64,000 nucleotides of DNA from Diogma glabrata. Lineage: Eukaryota; Arthropoda; Insecta; Diptera; Cylindrotomidae. Below the pieces are notes generated by a model. That model ran no database searches. It had not been told where the DNA came from and saw only the letters and a list, made by a program, of their open reading frames with translations. Positions 1 through 10,462 of the stretch are shown here, in pieces. Every line of letters starts with the position of its first letter. Positions within the stretch are counted from its first letter, which is position 1. The stretch spans positions 235,395,135 to 235,459,134 of the forward strand of contig OY856186.1 in the NCBI GenBank assembly GCA_963693315.1. The letters are read 5' to 3'. Both the position numbers and the translations under genes were made by a program.

Positions 1-937
1 AAAAAGCTTTTCTTCTGGCATTGGGATTTTTATTAGTATCATAATTTTATTTTTTGCTTCAAAATAATCTAAATCAAGAATTTGGTTTAAGTGGAATGGG
101 TCTAAAAAACGGCTGTCTAAGTCTTTTGTCTTATTTATTTTACTTATGATAGTGTTTAGATCTTTGAGCCGAATTATCATTGGGTGTAATTTATTTACTT
201 TTAAAGAACTTAAAATTGAAAGTGCTAAATTTTGCTTTTGTTGAATCTCTACAATTCTATATAGCAACATTGTTGATAACTCTAAAATGTCTTGTCGTAT
301 TTGCGATTCTGATAACTGGTCTTGTAAACTTTGGTAGTTTTGTAATATCTTGGTTGTCCTAAAATTCCATTCCAGTGACTCGTTTCTTAATTCTTGTAAT
401 GGTTTCTTAATTCGGTTGTAATTAGAGTTAACCACCGTTATTTGTTCCTTTAGCAATTTAAACGTGCTGTTGTCGTCTTTTTCTAACATAGTCAATCTGT
501 CTTCTATTTTTGTTTCGTCCTCGTCGTCCATTGTGCCAAATAAAAATTTTGAAAGTCTACCGACTCCGTTTATGAAAGAGCGTTTTTTCCTTTTATGGTT
601 ATCAAAGATGTGTTCTAATTCGTATTCCCTATACTTTATGTCTAGCAAGTACTTATTCGTATCGTACAGAGTTTGATTGCATTCATCCTTTAATTTAGAA
701 TTATTAAATTTTATACAGCAATTTTGCAAATCTAAAACATTTTTTTCAATAAAATCGATTTCCTTTCCTAAATTTGTTAATTGTATATACGTAACCACTT
801 GCCATTCTTGATTGAAAAATGATGTGTTAGCTACTTCTTCGAATACAACTCCTTGGTTGTTCAGTTCCGTTTTGTTGTAATTTATATTTGTTCCACAACA
901 TACTCCGAATAGCACTTGGAGTAATACGCTTGTTATC
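1..937 (-). CDS. env: env (fusion-glycoprotein-like) of the gypsy element, partial
   Basis: An uninterrupted minus-strand reading frame follows pol and reaches the window edge. It starts without an AUG just after a splice-acceptor-like site (TTGTTGTAG, G at 938). A hydrophobic, signal-peptide-like stretch comes first, then cysteines, and at about 576-592 a basic furin-type motif (RKKRS) followed by a glycine/phenylalanine-rich segment, as in errantivirus Env and baculovirus F proteins. The family expresses env from a spliced mRNA. A GT at 6062, inside the gag AUG, joined to the AG at 939-938 would rebuild an AUG in the env frame; that pairing is my inference. The C-terminal part, including any membrane anchor, is outside the window. 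Confidence 0.8.
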
Positions 938-974
938 CTACAACAAAAATACCTATTTAATCAAGAATCAGTTT

Positions 975-3900
975 TTACTCGAAATATTTTTTTAGTCTAT
1001 TATTGTGTACGGTCGTAGTCTTATCACCTATTTTTATTTTTGTGTTCACATCGCCAACCACGTCTGTTACTTCATAAGGCCCTAACCATATTGCAGAAAA
1101 TTTATTTTTTCTCTTTTCGTTTTTTAACAGTACCAAATCACCAGTATTGAAAAAAATTGGGTTGACTTTCTTGTCGTAGTTTCGCTTTGATATAATTTTA
1201 CTATTTGTTAGATTTTTTCGAGCTATTTCGTGTGCCTTTTTCATTTTATGCTTTAGGACTAGATAATAGTCGTCTATATTGTAAAGAGGGGCTAAACAGC
1301 CTTTAGAGAGATTTGTAGGAATTTCTGCAGTGAAACCGAATAAACAGTCCATAGGTGTGATACGTGTACCGCTGTGTGGGGTGTTATTAAAAACGTGAAC
1401 CGCTTGTCTTAACCACGTGTCCCAGTTATTTTTTGAGTTATCGACAAAATTTCTTAAGTATTCACCAAGAGGGCGGTGTGATCGTTCCAAACTTCCATTG
1501 GCTTCTGGGTGGTAAGCTGTTGTTTCAAGTTTTTTAATTCCCAAATATTTGCAAACCTTTTGGAACATTTTACTTGTAAAATTAGTACCATTATCTGTTA
1601 TAAGCACTTTTGGTATATGATATCGTGAAATAATTTCATCTGCAAATACTCGAGCTGTGGTGTTAGCGTCTGCTGAGTCAACCGGATAACAGTCGAAAAA
1701 TTTTGTTAAATCGTCCTGGAAAGTTATTATGTATTTATTTCCATTTATTGTTGTGGGTAAAGGACCCACTACATCCATAAACGTCTTATCGAACGGTTTT
1801 AACGGGACTTCCGAAATTTTCATTTCCATCTTGCACTGCCTTGTTGATTTGTTTAGTTGACAGTTCTTGCATTTCTTGACATATTCTTGGATGTCTTTTT
1901 TCTTACCTTTCCAATAGTAAAACTTTTTTAGTCGTCCATAAGTACCTTTACTACCTCTATGACCTCCTAAAACTCCATCATGCGAATCTTTTAATATTTG
2001 TTCTATATCATTTCTGTCAGTAAGGTGAATTAATTTGAGATTTGATAACTCTTCATCGACTAAATCATCAACTTCTGAATCCTCCTCATCGTTGTCGGTT
2101 TGTATGTATTGAGTACATTCCTCCTCATTTGACGAAATAGAAACTGCCGAGTTTCTTCTAACTTCCTGTTTCTTGCCAGTAGCATTGACATCTTCACTTC
2201 CTGAAGAGTTTTCAATTTTTCTTTGGGCTCTTGTTATTGCGTTACAGCTATGTTGTAAATTTTCATTATACGGTATGCGTGACAGACTATCAGCAACAAC
2301 GTTTTGTTTTCCTGGTTTATATTCTATACTATAATCACACTCTGACAACTTATGGTGGAACCTAACCAGCCTACTTGTTGGGTCTTTTACGTTAAATACA
2401 CCTTTTAATGGTTTATGATCGCTATAAACTTTAAAGGTTCTACCATGTAAATAGCATCTGAAAACCTTTACTCCCCAGACGATTGCAAGAAGTTCTTTCT
2501 CGATTGTTGAATACCTCTGTTCCGCATTATTTAAACATCGACTTGCATAAGCTATTGGTTTATCTAGACCTGCTTCTTCTTGAGATAAAACGGCACCTAG
2601 AGCGTGGTTGCTAGCATCTGTTGTAAGTGTAAAAGGTTTGGTGAAATCTGGGTAGATTAAAATTGGTGGAGAAATGAGTGCTCTTTTTATTTCCTCAAAC
2701 GCTTGCTCACACTCCGATGACCAAACGAATTTTTCATTTTTATGTAATAGTTTAGTAATTGGTAATGCTATTTTTGAAAAATTTGGGATAAATTTTCTGT
2801 AATAATTTACTAGACCCAGAAATGATTGAACTTGCTTTATTGTCAAAGGTCGCGGATAATCTTGAACCACTTTAACTTTGTTCATATCAGGTTCAACTCC
2901 TTTTTCACTACAGTTATGACCTAAATAAACAACTTCCCTTCTCAGGAATTGGCATTTTTCAACTTGCAGTTTCAAATTGTATTGTCTTAACCTTTCCATG
3001 ACTTCTCTTAGCTTAGTATTATGATCGCACAAATCTCGTCCATAGACAATAATATCGTCAAGGTAGACGTAACATATTAATCCGTTGAGCCCTGTTAAAA
3101 TGTAGTTCATTAACCGTTGAAAGGTGGATGGTGCCCCTTTTAGACCAAAAGGCATACGGTTAAATTCAAAATGTCCTCTGTTTGTACTAAACGCGGTCTT
3201 CTCCCTATCTTCGACGTCAACTAGCACCTGATGATAACCACTGGCCAGATCCAAAGTAGTAAAATACCTTGAATTTCCTAGTTGATCTAGAATCTCTTCG
3301 ATCCTAGGTAGCGGAAAAGCATCTCCAATTGTGGCTTTATTCAGCTTCCGGAAGTCTACAACAACACGAAAGCGTTGTTCCCCAGTTTTGGTTGGCTTCT
3401 TCTTTACCACTAATAATGGGCTATTCCAAGGAGATTTGGAATGTACGATTATATCATTACACAGCATTTCTTCTACTTGTCTATCCACTTCTATCTTTTG
3501 TGTTTCTGGTAGCCTATACATTCTTTGGTTCATCGGAGGGGTATCTTTTTCTGTTGGTATTTTATGATGAATGACATCTGTATGTGTTAGTTTATCTCCA
3601 GTTAAGTAGAATAAATCGTTATAGTCAGCACATATTTGTTTTATAGAATCTATTTCTTCCAATGTTAGGGTGTCTTCTAACGTAATTAATTTCCAAAGCT
3701 TTTCTGTTCTCTCTGTCTGTACTTCTAAATTATGAGAACTGTTTTCACTTGTTTCGTGATTATCGGGCGTATAAAAATAATTCTGGAGGAGTTCATACTT
3801 TGGTTCGTAATCTTTTAATGTTATATCATTTGTAGTAGAATTTATTACGCTAATTAAAATCTTCGAGTCCGTCGGTCTAGTAATAGTGTTTCCTGCGTAT

Positions 3901-4619
3901 ATACCTGGTTGAATTTCTTGAGCAAAACAAATTATATCTTCTTGTGGGGTTCCTTCTAAAGGTATTTCTATAATTTTCTTCGATCGAGCTGGTAGATTAT
4001 GTTCGTTTTTTATTCTTGTCGAGCTTTTTACCAGATTGTCTGTATGGATTTCTATTTGGTTATGTTGCATTGACAAACCTTCGGTTTCTAATTTTTTGTT
4101 ATTTTCTATAAAAGGTAATTCAAGCTTATTTGTTCCATTTGATGGATATACTGTTAAGTGTTTTTGTAAAAAATTAATTTCAGTTTTATTTGATAGAAAA
4201 TCATTTCCTAAAATTCCATCCGTAGTTAAGTTAATCGTATTTTTGGTTATTTGAAATTTATGTTCCATGTTGTTCAGAATGCTAATTTTTCCTATACTGG
4301 TCCCTAAAGTTTCTTGTTTTTGACCGTTAATACCTGTGAATTCTATTTTTTCGTTTGGCCAAATTAGTGTTTCTGGTTTTAAATTTTGAACTTTTATAAT
4401 AGAAATGTCTGATCCTGTGTCTATCAACATTTTAAGAGATCCTCGATTTGCGATATCCATCGGAAGCTCAACTATTGGTAAACCACTATTTGTAGTTTGT
4501 GAATTAGATAAAGACGTATTTGTATAATTTTGAGAATTGACAGTTTTTATGTTACTTATATTGTGAATATCGCCCGTAATAATTACGTTTGGTGTTGGGC
4601 GGCAATTTGTGGGTCGCAA
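975..4619 (-). CDS. pol: Pol polyprotein (protease-RT-RNase H-integrase), Ty3/gypsy
   Basis: Open for 1,214 codons. Domains in order: aspartic protease (LIDTGSD, near residue 66), reverse transcriptase with YLDDIIVYG near residue 518, RNase H with TTDAS near 665, integrase zinc region (CKNCQLNK near 915), integrase core (acidic residues in MDVVGPL, TDNGTNF and NGSLERSH, about 950-1045), and a GPY/F-type C-terminal module (WLGPYEV near 1176). The length and catalytic residues look complete. The frame is -1 relative to gag and overlaps it; its first codon here is TTG, so synthesis is expected by frameshifting from gag rather than by independent initiation. Expected products are the enzymes for reverse transcription and insertion. 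Confidence 0.93.
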   Translation of the reverse strand: MRPTNCRPTPNVIITGDIHNISNIKTVNSQNYTNTSLSNSQTTNSGLPIVELPMDIANRGSLKMLIDTGSDISIIKVQNLKPETLIWPNEKIEFTGINGQKQETLGTSIGKISILNNMEHKFQITKNTINLTTDGILGNDFLSNKTEINFLQKHLTVYPSNGTNKLELPFIENNKKLETEGLSMQHNQIEIHTDNLVKSSTRIKNEHNLPARSKKIIEIPLEGTPQEDIICFAQEIQPGIYAGNTITRPTDSKILISVINSTTNDITLKDYEPKYELLQNYFYTPDNHETSENSSHNLEVQTERTEKLWKLITLEDTLTLEEIDSIKQICADYNDLFYLTGDKLTHTDVIHHKIPTEKDTPPMNQRMYRLPETQKIEVDRQVEEMLCNDIIVHSKSPWNSPLLVVKKKPTKTGEQRFRVVVDFRKLNKATIGDAFPLPRIEEILDQLGNSRYFTTLDLASGYHQVLVDVEDREKTAFSTNRGHFEFNRMPFGLKGAPSTFQRLMNYILTGLNGLICYVYLDDIIVYGRDLCDHNTKLREVMERLRQYNLKLQVEKCQFLRREVVYLGHNCSEKGVEPDMNKVKVVQDYPRPLTIKQVQSFLGLVNYYRKFIPNFSKIALPITKLLHKNEKFVWSSECEQAFEEIKRALISPPILIYPDFTKPFTLTTDASNHALGAVLSQEEAGLDKPIAYASRCLNNAEQRYSTIEKELLAIVWGVKVFRCYLHGRTFKVYSDHKPLKGVFNVKDPTSRLVRFHHKLSECDYSIEYKPGKQNVVADSLSRIPYNENLQHSCNAITRAQRKIENSSGSEDVNATGKKQEVRRNSAVSISSNEEECTQYIQTDNDEEDSEVDDLVDEELSNLKLIHLTDRNDIEQILKDSHDGVLGGHRGSKGTYGRLKKFYYWKGKKKDIQEYVKKCKNCQLNKSTRQCKMEMKISEVPLKPFDKTFMDVVGPLPTTINGNKYIITFQDDLTKFFDCYPVDSADANTTARVFADEIISRYHIPKVLITDNGTNFTSKMFQKVCKYLGIKKLETTAYHPEANGSLERSHRPLGEYLRNFVDNSKNNWDTWLRQAVHVFNNTPHSGTRITPMDCLFGFTAEIPTNLSKGCLAPLYNIDDYYLVLKHKMKKAHEIARKNLTNSKIISKRNYDKKVNPIFFNTGDLVLLKNEKRKNKFSAIWLGPYEVTDVVGDVNTKIKIGDKTTTVHNNRLKKYFE

Positions 4620-6064
4620 ATTGGCCCTATCAAGTTTCCCGAACTATCGTTAGTATCTATGTCCTCTGAGCTAACTAGTCGTACTTGTCTACCATTTACA
4701 GCATTTGCTTTAAACGTTGTCTCTTTCCTGTAAGGGTTATTTGTGGCGTTAATGTCAAGACCCAGTTGTCTAGTGTTATTGTTTTGCCAATTATTATTAT
4801 GATTATTGTGTTGACCGTATTGATCGTTAAGACTATCTCTTTGGTAACTGGTATTGTTCCTAGGGTAATAATTTGCATTATTTTGTTGCCCATACGGGTT
4901 GTATTGAAAATTATTCGAGTTAAGGTTACTCCTTCTGTTTTCAAAATTGTATGATTTTTGGTAATTAAAATTTCTCTGACTATTTGCGGATCTATTCCTT
5001 GATTGGAAACGGTTTTTCCAACAATTAAAATGTTCATGACCGTATTGGTGACATATGGTGCAAAAAGGACTTCTAGCTTTTGTTCTACAATTCTGTATAG
5101 TGTGTCCTTTTCTTCGGCAGAATTCACACTCAGTAATTTCATTTTTAGAGTCTATCGTGTTAACAATGTGTGTCGAACCAGTATTTATTGATGGTGGTAT
5201 GTGCATTGTATTAAATAATTCACTGAGATGGTGTATTGGACTACTAGGTATAGACATTTTTTGGTATTCGAATTTTTCTAAATTTGTTGCTAGTTCTAAT
5301 AATTTGTCAAAATTTGTCTCTAAACTACTGGAAAGGCCTAATTGGATGTTAACGTTACTTAGACCTAATTTAAAAGCGGTTATTGCCTGGTCATTTACTA
5401 TCGTCTTTAATATTGTCAGGTCTTTCCCTGGATTCGTCTCTTTTGAAAGTTTATTTATTGTTGCTACCAAGGTCTGAATACGTTCTGCGAAAGTTAGTAC
5501 AGGCTCTCCTAAATGCTGTTTACACTGACTAATTTTATGTAGTAATTCTTGAACAGACATTTTTGGTATATAGTGTTTCGTGAGAAAACTGTAAAATTGA
5601 TTTAAATCTTCAAAATTTTCAGAATGAGTCATAAGAAAGGCGTCGCCTCTAAGTCGTCCTGTAATCAGTTTCATAAATATTTTTTTACCTTCTTCCGATA
5701 AATAATAGTATGCATCTTTGCAATACTTCAAAAAAACATGGAGATCTTCCACGGCTGTATTATTGCGACTACCTGTAAAAATTGGAATTAACTGGACCAT
5801 CTTAAAAATGCTTTCGTATGTGTCACTCATCTCTTTTTTTAAATTTTTGTCTAGCGCTGACGATAAGGGTTCCTGTGTTGGTAAGGTCAATATGGATTTT
5901 AACGGTAAGCCCGGCTTGATGCTTTTTGTATAGTTTCTCGTAAAAGGTCTTTGGTTCTTTTCACTACCACTGTCAGACTCTTCACTTCTGGTGTCAGTTT
6001 CGCTAATTTCTATTGTAGATTTCCCAATTTTGTTTGACTTGTCAGTATTCTGCGTGTTATACAT
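4583..6064 (-). CDS. gag: Gag polyprotein, Ty3/gypsy
   Basis: 493 codons starting at the ATG at 6064-6062. The central part resembles retrotransposon Gag capsid regions. The C-terminal third has two Cys/His clusters (CEFCRRKGHTIQNC and CTICHQYGHEHFNC), that is, two CCHC zinc knuckles for RNA binding, followed by an Asn/Gln-rich tail. It overlaps pol at its 3' end. No stops or frameshifts are seen, so the protein should form the particle shell of this element. Confidence 0.9.
   Translation of the reverse strand: MYNTQNTDKSNKIGKSTIEISETDTRSEESDSGSEKNQRPFTRNYTKSIKPGLPLKSILTLPTQEPLSSALDKNLKKEMSDTYESIFKMVQLIPIFTGSRNNTAVEDLHVFLKYCKDAYYYLSEEGKKIFMKLITGRLRGDAFLMTHSENFEDLNQFYSFLTKHYIPKMSVQELLHKISQCKQHLGEPVLTFAERIQTLVATINKLSKETNPGKDLTILKTIVNDQAITAFKLGLSNVNIQLGLSSSLETNFDKLLELATNLEKFEYQKMSIPSSPIHHLSELFNTMHIPPSINTGSTHIVNTIDSKNEITECEFCRRKGHTIQNCRTKARSPFCTICHQYGHEHFNCWKNRFQSRNRSANSQRNFNYQKSYNFENRRSNLNSNNFQYNPYGQQNNANYYPRNNTSYQRDSLNDQYGQHNNHNNNWQNNNTRQLGLDINATNNPYRKETTFKANAVNGRQVRLVSSEDIDTNDSSGNLIGPICDPQIAAQHQT
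4606..4640 (-). promoter_or_regulatory. gag-pol -1 frameshift signal (G GGA AAC plus stem)
   Basis: The heptamer GGGAAAC occupies 4640-4634 and sits in the gag frame as X XXY YYZ (codons TCG GGA AAC). A -1 slip moves directly into the open pol frame, about 50 nt before the gag stop. Ten nucleotides downstream the sequence has a perfect 7-bp inverted repeat (CAATTTG, loop CGACCCA, CAAATTG). Frameshifting at gag-pol junctions is established for retroelements; the use of this exact site is inferred. Confidence 0.72.
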
Positions 6065-6988
6065 TTAATTAGTCCTTCTTTTTTAAATAACAATTTATTT
6101 TATTCATATTTTTTGTAAAATGACTTAATAATTTTAATTAATTTAATTCGACAATAAAAATTTTGAGCGAGAGAGAGAGAGAAATTTTGCTAATCGTTTT
6201 TTATTTTTATGCTAAAAATTTTATTTGTAAAAAAAAAAACTGTGTCTTATTTTGTTTATTTAATAGGTACTATATTAAAAGATTATGTAAAAAAAATAAT
6301 TATAGTAAATCTAGAACTCACCAAACTTCATTTTTTCCACTCATATCGTTGATTATGCGTTGCTTAAATTTTCTGTTGTTATTATTATTTCTTGATGGAT
6401 GGATGGTTGGCTTAAAATTTTGAAGAATTTTGAATTTTCTGGATGAACCAAGTCGTTGATTGCTGCGTTGAGTTGATTTTTGTTGATATATTTTCTTGAT
6501 GGATGAATTCTGATGTTTTGACTTTTTTATTTTCCTGGATGAACCGGTCTCTTTATTGAATGTATTGTATTCGTTAAATGCTGCGTTGAGTTGATAAGTT
6601 GATTCTGATGATGAACGGTTGGAAAATTGATTTTTTTTTTGTATTAGTTTCTCTTTTTGAATGTGATAGTTCAATATGTTGGTGATAGCTCAATATATGC
6701 TATTTAATTTAGTTTTAAAGCACTGGATTTTCTTCAACAATTTGTTAAATCACTATGTCTACGATATTTTATAAACAGATTACAGGTATATATTTTTTTT
6801 TTCAGTACTCAATTCAGCGGTTTCAGACACTTTGATTTTTAATATTTTAATTTTGTTTTTTTTTTTTTTATTCACTTTAAATTTAAAAATTTTTATTTTA
6901 AAACTGATTGTTCTGACTTTAATCCAAACTTAAATTTCACAGGTTATACCAATTGTTTTTTTTTTTTCACAAATCAGCCAGTCGTGGC
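6065..6988 (-). other. Leader (5' untranslated region) of the gypsy element with imperfect repeats
   Basis: Non-coding stretch between PBS and gag. It contains a (GA)n run at 6167-6182 and imperfect repeats around 6436-6478 and 6535-6597 that share CTGGATGAACC and TGCTGCGTTGAGTTGAT. In Drosophila gypsy the equivalent leader carries an insulator made of repeated protein-binding sites; here I see repeats but no recognised binding site. Confidence 0.55.
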
Positions 6989-7006
6989 TGTTTCCCGGCT
7001 GCGCCA
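6989..7006 (-). other. Primer-binding site (tRNA-Ser type)
   Basis: Minus-strand TGGCGCAGCCGGGAAAC lies one base inside the 5' LTR. It begins TGGCGCAG, the sequence complementary to the 3' end of the serine tRNA that errantiviruses use as primer. Confidence 0.75.
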
Positions 7007-7007
7007 A

Positions 7008-7361
7008 TGTTATGGACCCCGGACCGTCAGCTTCCAATTTGGTATTCACTATTCTTTATATTTAATAATACACAAACCACTTTTGTTTCAAATCAATTTT
7101 ATTTTATTTATTTTTATGTTAGCTCGTTGACGGTTTAATTCGGAGTCATCGTATTATTTTTTGATATTCTTTAAGTTAATTTAAATTGAAAAACAATTGG
7201 AGGGGAGTGTAAGTACATAGGTAAATCGATTTATTTAATTTATAATTTGGGGAAAATTAAAAGAAAGGGCGTGATTATAATCAATTAGTTTGTTATTGGT
7301 CAAAGCATACCACTTTAATTATATTGCTTTGACCTACATCAAATAATTGTTTTTCATAACA
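7008..7361 (-). repeat. 5' LTR of the errantivirus-type element
   Basis: The 354-bp stretch is bounded by TGTTATG and CATAACA, a 7-bp inverted terminus, and directly adjoins the PBS. The minus strand contains AATAAA within it (near 7212-7217), as expected for a retroelement polyadenylation signal. No second LTR is in the window for comparison, so the outer boundary rests on the terminal inverted repeat alone. Confidence 0.65.
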
Positions 7362-7590
7362 ATTATTCCGAAGTCAACAAACTGATTTGTAACATATTTA
7401 CATTTTTGCAAACATAATTAAAAATTATTGTTTGCAAAAATGTATGAAACAAACCAATTATTTTGTTCAGAATAATTATTATGAAATCAAAATGCTTGTG
7501 TTGCATTTTGATGAGTTTGGATATATGGAAATAAGGTTTTGGATAGTTAAAGATTGGGAAATGGAATTGGAGGAACTAGGAACCTTACAC

Positions 7591-7665
7591 AGGCTAAAAA
7601 GTAAGACTTTAGCTAACTCCCTAGCGGCAGTAAAGTTAAACTTTACAGCCGTTTGCCGAAAAAAT
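7591..7665. repeat. 75-bp piece of a miniature inverted-repeat element
   Basis: Identical over 75 bases, in inverse orientation, to 35080-35154, the left arm of the miniature element at 35080-35473. It ends at the same terminal sequence (CGTTTGCCGAAAAAAT). The remaining sequence between 7362 and 7853 is AT-rich with small hairpins (for example 7406-7437) and no gene. Confidence 0.7.
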
Positions 7666-7853
7666 CCATTATTTCGCCTTTAAAATGTTAAAAATTTTCT
7701 TCTTTTTCATTCCGTTTAAACTAAACATTAAATACAAAAAATGCATGCTTTATTTATATTTATACCATAATATTTTCTATACTTTCTAGGATTATCAAAA
7801 ATTACTAATTTGAAAATAATAGTTATTTATCTTTTTATATGATTTTTTTTTTG

Positions 7854-9725
7854 CTAGTAGTTAGCTAGTTTTACCCTGTTTCGATGAACAGTAGTGTATT
7901 TTCTGTTATTTAATTTTATTTCTACATTATTGTTCTGTAAGTTTCGGACGATGTCGTATGGACCTACATAAATGCTATCTTGTTTGTGTTTGTTTTCTTG
8001 TTCTAAGTACACTTTGTCTCCTGGTTTGAGTGATATTGGGGTTTTTATTTATTTTATTTTATTTATCGTAGGTTAATTTTCGTTTCAGTTTGTCTTTTTC
8101 TGAAATGTCTTTAACTCTTGAATTTGCTGTTATTATTCATTGCCTGATAAGTGACGCATATTGTTCTAAATTGTAAGATTTTACAGTTTTTTTAATGTCG
8201 TCAAGATTAACAGTTTTACCAAATATCAGTTCAAAAGGTGTGTATGCGTGGTAAGCGCTAGGAGTTGCATTATAACACAAAGTATAAATTGGTATCCACT
8301 CTTCCCAATCTGTGTGGTTTTCGTTTGACTAATGTCTTAAATAAACATTTAGTTCTTTATGGTTTCTTTCTACCTTACCTATTGTTTGTGGATGATAAGC
8401 TGTGCCAAAAATTTGTTTAATCTTAAATAATTTTGAAATTTCTGCTAAAGTTTCATTTAAAAATTCTGTACCTCTGTCTGATTTAAGAATTTTGGGTGCT
8501 CGAAAAGCGCAGATTATTTTTTCGAATATTTCTTTAGCTATGGTTGAACTTTCTTTGTTAGGTACTGGGATTAGTATTACAAAACTAGTTAACTCGCATT
8601 GAGCGGTAAGTATAAATTTATTATTATGTTTTGTTATATGTAATGGTCCTACTAAGTCTACTTGCAGTGTTTCAAATGCTTCGCTTGGTGTTTCCGTTAG
8701 TATCATATTTTCCTTAGTTCTTGGATTGTATTTGTTTTTTTGACAGGATTCGCAGTTCTTTACGAATTTGTTGATATCCTTTGATATGTTCTTCCAAGTA
8801 TAGTTTTGCATTATTTTCTTTTTGGTTCGGTTTTGACCTGTTGTATGTCCTCCGAAAATTGGATCGTTGTGGTATTTATTTAAAATTTCTAATTTTTCGT
8901 TTTGATTACTTATTAATCTTGGTGATTCCACTATTTCAATTATAATTTTATATTCCTTAGCTTTTGCTTCTAATAATTCGGGAGTAATAATTTTAAAAAT
9001 ATGATCATTGTTAAAAATTTTATAACTTATAGCCGTCGCAATTGCTAATTTTCTTAGCTGAACTAATATTGAATCCACAATATTATCATTATTGCTGAAT
9101 GGTATTGTTATAACCCCGTTTTTTATTTCTTTATTATTCTCATGAGCTCTTTTTATTTTAAGAGCTTTTTTATTTGTTTTTAAATCGATTTTTGAGTTTA
9201 TCACTTTAGGTTTTTCTATATTATATTTTCATGTATTATACTTCTTTGTAAAGGAATATCCTCTTCTTTCTTACTCATTGACATTGTAGTCATTGCATTT
9301 ATGGTTATTTCGTTTCTATTGTTTATTTCTTTTAGAGTTTCTATTGAAATTCTGGATAGCGCGTCCGTTACGCAGTTTTCTTTTCCTTTTATGTATTGTA
9401 TATTAAAATCATATTTTTCTAGTTCTAGACGAATTCTCGTCAAGCGTGATGAAGGATCTTTTAAAGAAAATAGGTAAACAAGAGGTTTGTGGTCGGTTCT
9501 AATAGTGAATTTTTGACCATAAAATAAGGATGGAAATGTTTTATAGCAAAAAATTTAGCTAGAAGCTCTTTTTCGATAGTTGATTTATTTTTTTCGCCTT
9601 TGGTAAAGTTTCTAGAGAAAAATGAAATATTGTTTATTTCTTGACTTAGTACAGCGCCACATCCGGTGTTGGATGCATCTTGTAATGCCGTCCATACACC
9701 AAATTGAATTCGAATTTTCAAATGA
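7854..9725 (-). pseudogene. Degraded Ty3/gypsy pol fragment (RNase H to integrase)
   Basis: Second, older gypsy copy. Reading down the minus strand: an RNase H fragment (9721-9461, ALQDASNTGCGAVLSQE), the RNase H end and linker (9443-9216, KGKENCVTDALSRI), integrase zinc region and core (9204-8329, CESCQKNK, LQVDLVGPL, SDRGTEF), then after frameshifts the GPY/F module (YVGPYDI) ending at a TAG at 7856-7854. Several stops and frame changes break it. The 5' part (gag, protease, most of RT) is missing beyond 9725. It is a different family from the element on its left, judged by the divergent integrase. Confidence 0.85.
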
Positions 9726-10169
9726 ATTCAGCGAGAATAGAATTTTCCTAAATAATAAATAATGACAACATAATGAAACAAAAACGAAATGACTATTAAA
9801 AAGGAAAAAAATCAGCTCTGGCAACTCTCCCTTTTGGTCGAGGAAAAAAACAAATGTCACGAGATGACTACGATTTGTTTTTTTTTTTCATGGAGATCAT
9901 TCGATGTTTAGTTACGAAACAAAATAGAGATGTTACGTTTCATCGTATATAAAATTTTGATTAAAATTAATAAAAAGAAATTCTTCTCATTTTGTCAGTG
10001 AATTGTTTCATTTAAATCATAGTTTTGTTTAACTAAAATATAAACAAGGATTTCATGTTGATTGGAAAGAAAAGAAAAATTTTTGTCCCAGCAGTTTTTC
10101 GGAATTAAAAATTGTGAATTTGTGTAAAGTTATGGGAATTATATTATAAAATTTAACATCTAAAACGCA
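9726..10169. other. AT-rich spacer, no gene seen
   Basis: Stretch between the truncated gypsy fragment and the foldback element. Only poly-T/poly-A tracts are visible; there is no ORF with recognisable content. Confidence 0.4.
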
Positions 10170-10423
10170 ATCGTCACTGTTATGCCAGAGTCACGAATGT
10201 GCAAAATTGTAGTTTTGAGATAATTGCATTTTAAAGTTTGCAAACGCTACTAAAATTCAGTTTTTTTGTTGTTTTTTATTATTCCAGCAAATTTTTTATT
10301 CAATTTGCTGGAATAATAAAAAACAACAAAAAACTGAAGTTTAGTAGCGTTTGCAAACTTTAAAAGGCAGTTGTCTCAAAACTACAATTTTGTATATTAG
10401 TGACTCTGGCATAACAGTGACGA
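10170..10423. mobile_element. Foldback (hairpin) miniature element
   Basis: Two arms of about 125 bp form a near-perfect inverted repeat that meets around 10298. The outer ends are TCGTCACTGTTATGCCAGAG on the left and its complement on the right; the inner part is built of AACAACAAAAAAC and ATTATTCCAGCAAAT. It has no coding capacity and is probably mobilised in trans. It directly abuts the 3' end of the RTE element at 10440, so one may have landed next to the other. Confidence 0.75.
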
Positions 10424-10462
10424 TATAATATAATAAAATTTGGAACTCTCTCTCTCTGGCGT

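Larger units (their letters stand above)
1..7361 (-). mobile_element. Errantivirus-type Ty3/gypsy LTR retrotransposon (left end off window)
   Basis: On the minus strand the order is 5' LTR (7008-7361), primer-binding site, a leader of about 0.9 kb, gag (4583-6064), pol (975-4619) and env (open to base 1). The three-gene layout, the serine-tRNA-type PBS, and an env with a basic cleavage site identify the errantivirus group of Ty3/gypsy. All visible ORFs are open with no internal stop, so this copy looks young. The 3' LTR and the end of env lie outside the window, so LTR divergence cannot be measured here. Confidence 0.88.

Noticed and set aside
6989..7006. A tRNA gene
   Set aside because: Only the 3'-complementary PBS is present, without cloverleaf arms or promoter boxes; the same holds for 39459-39474 and 40541-40548.
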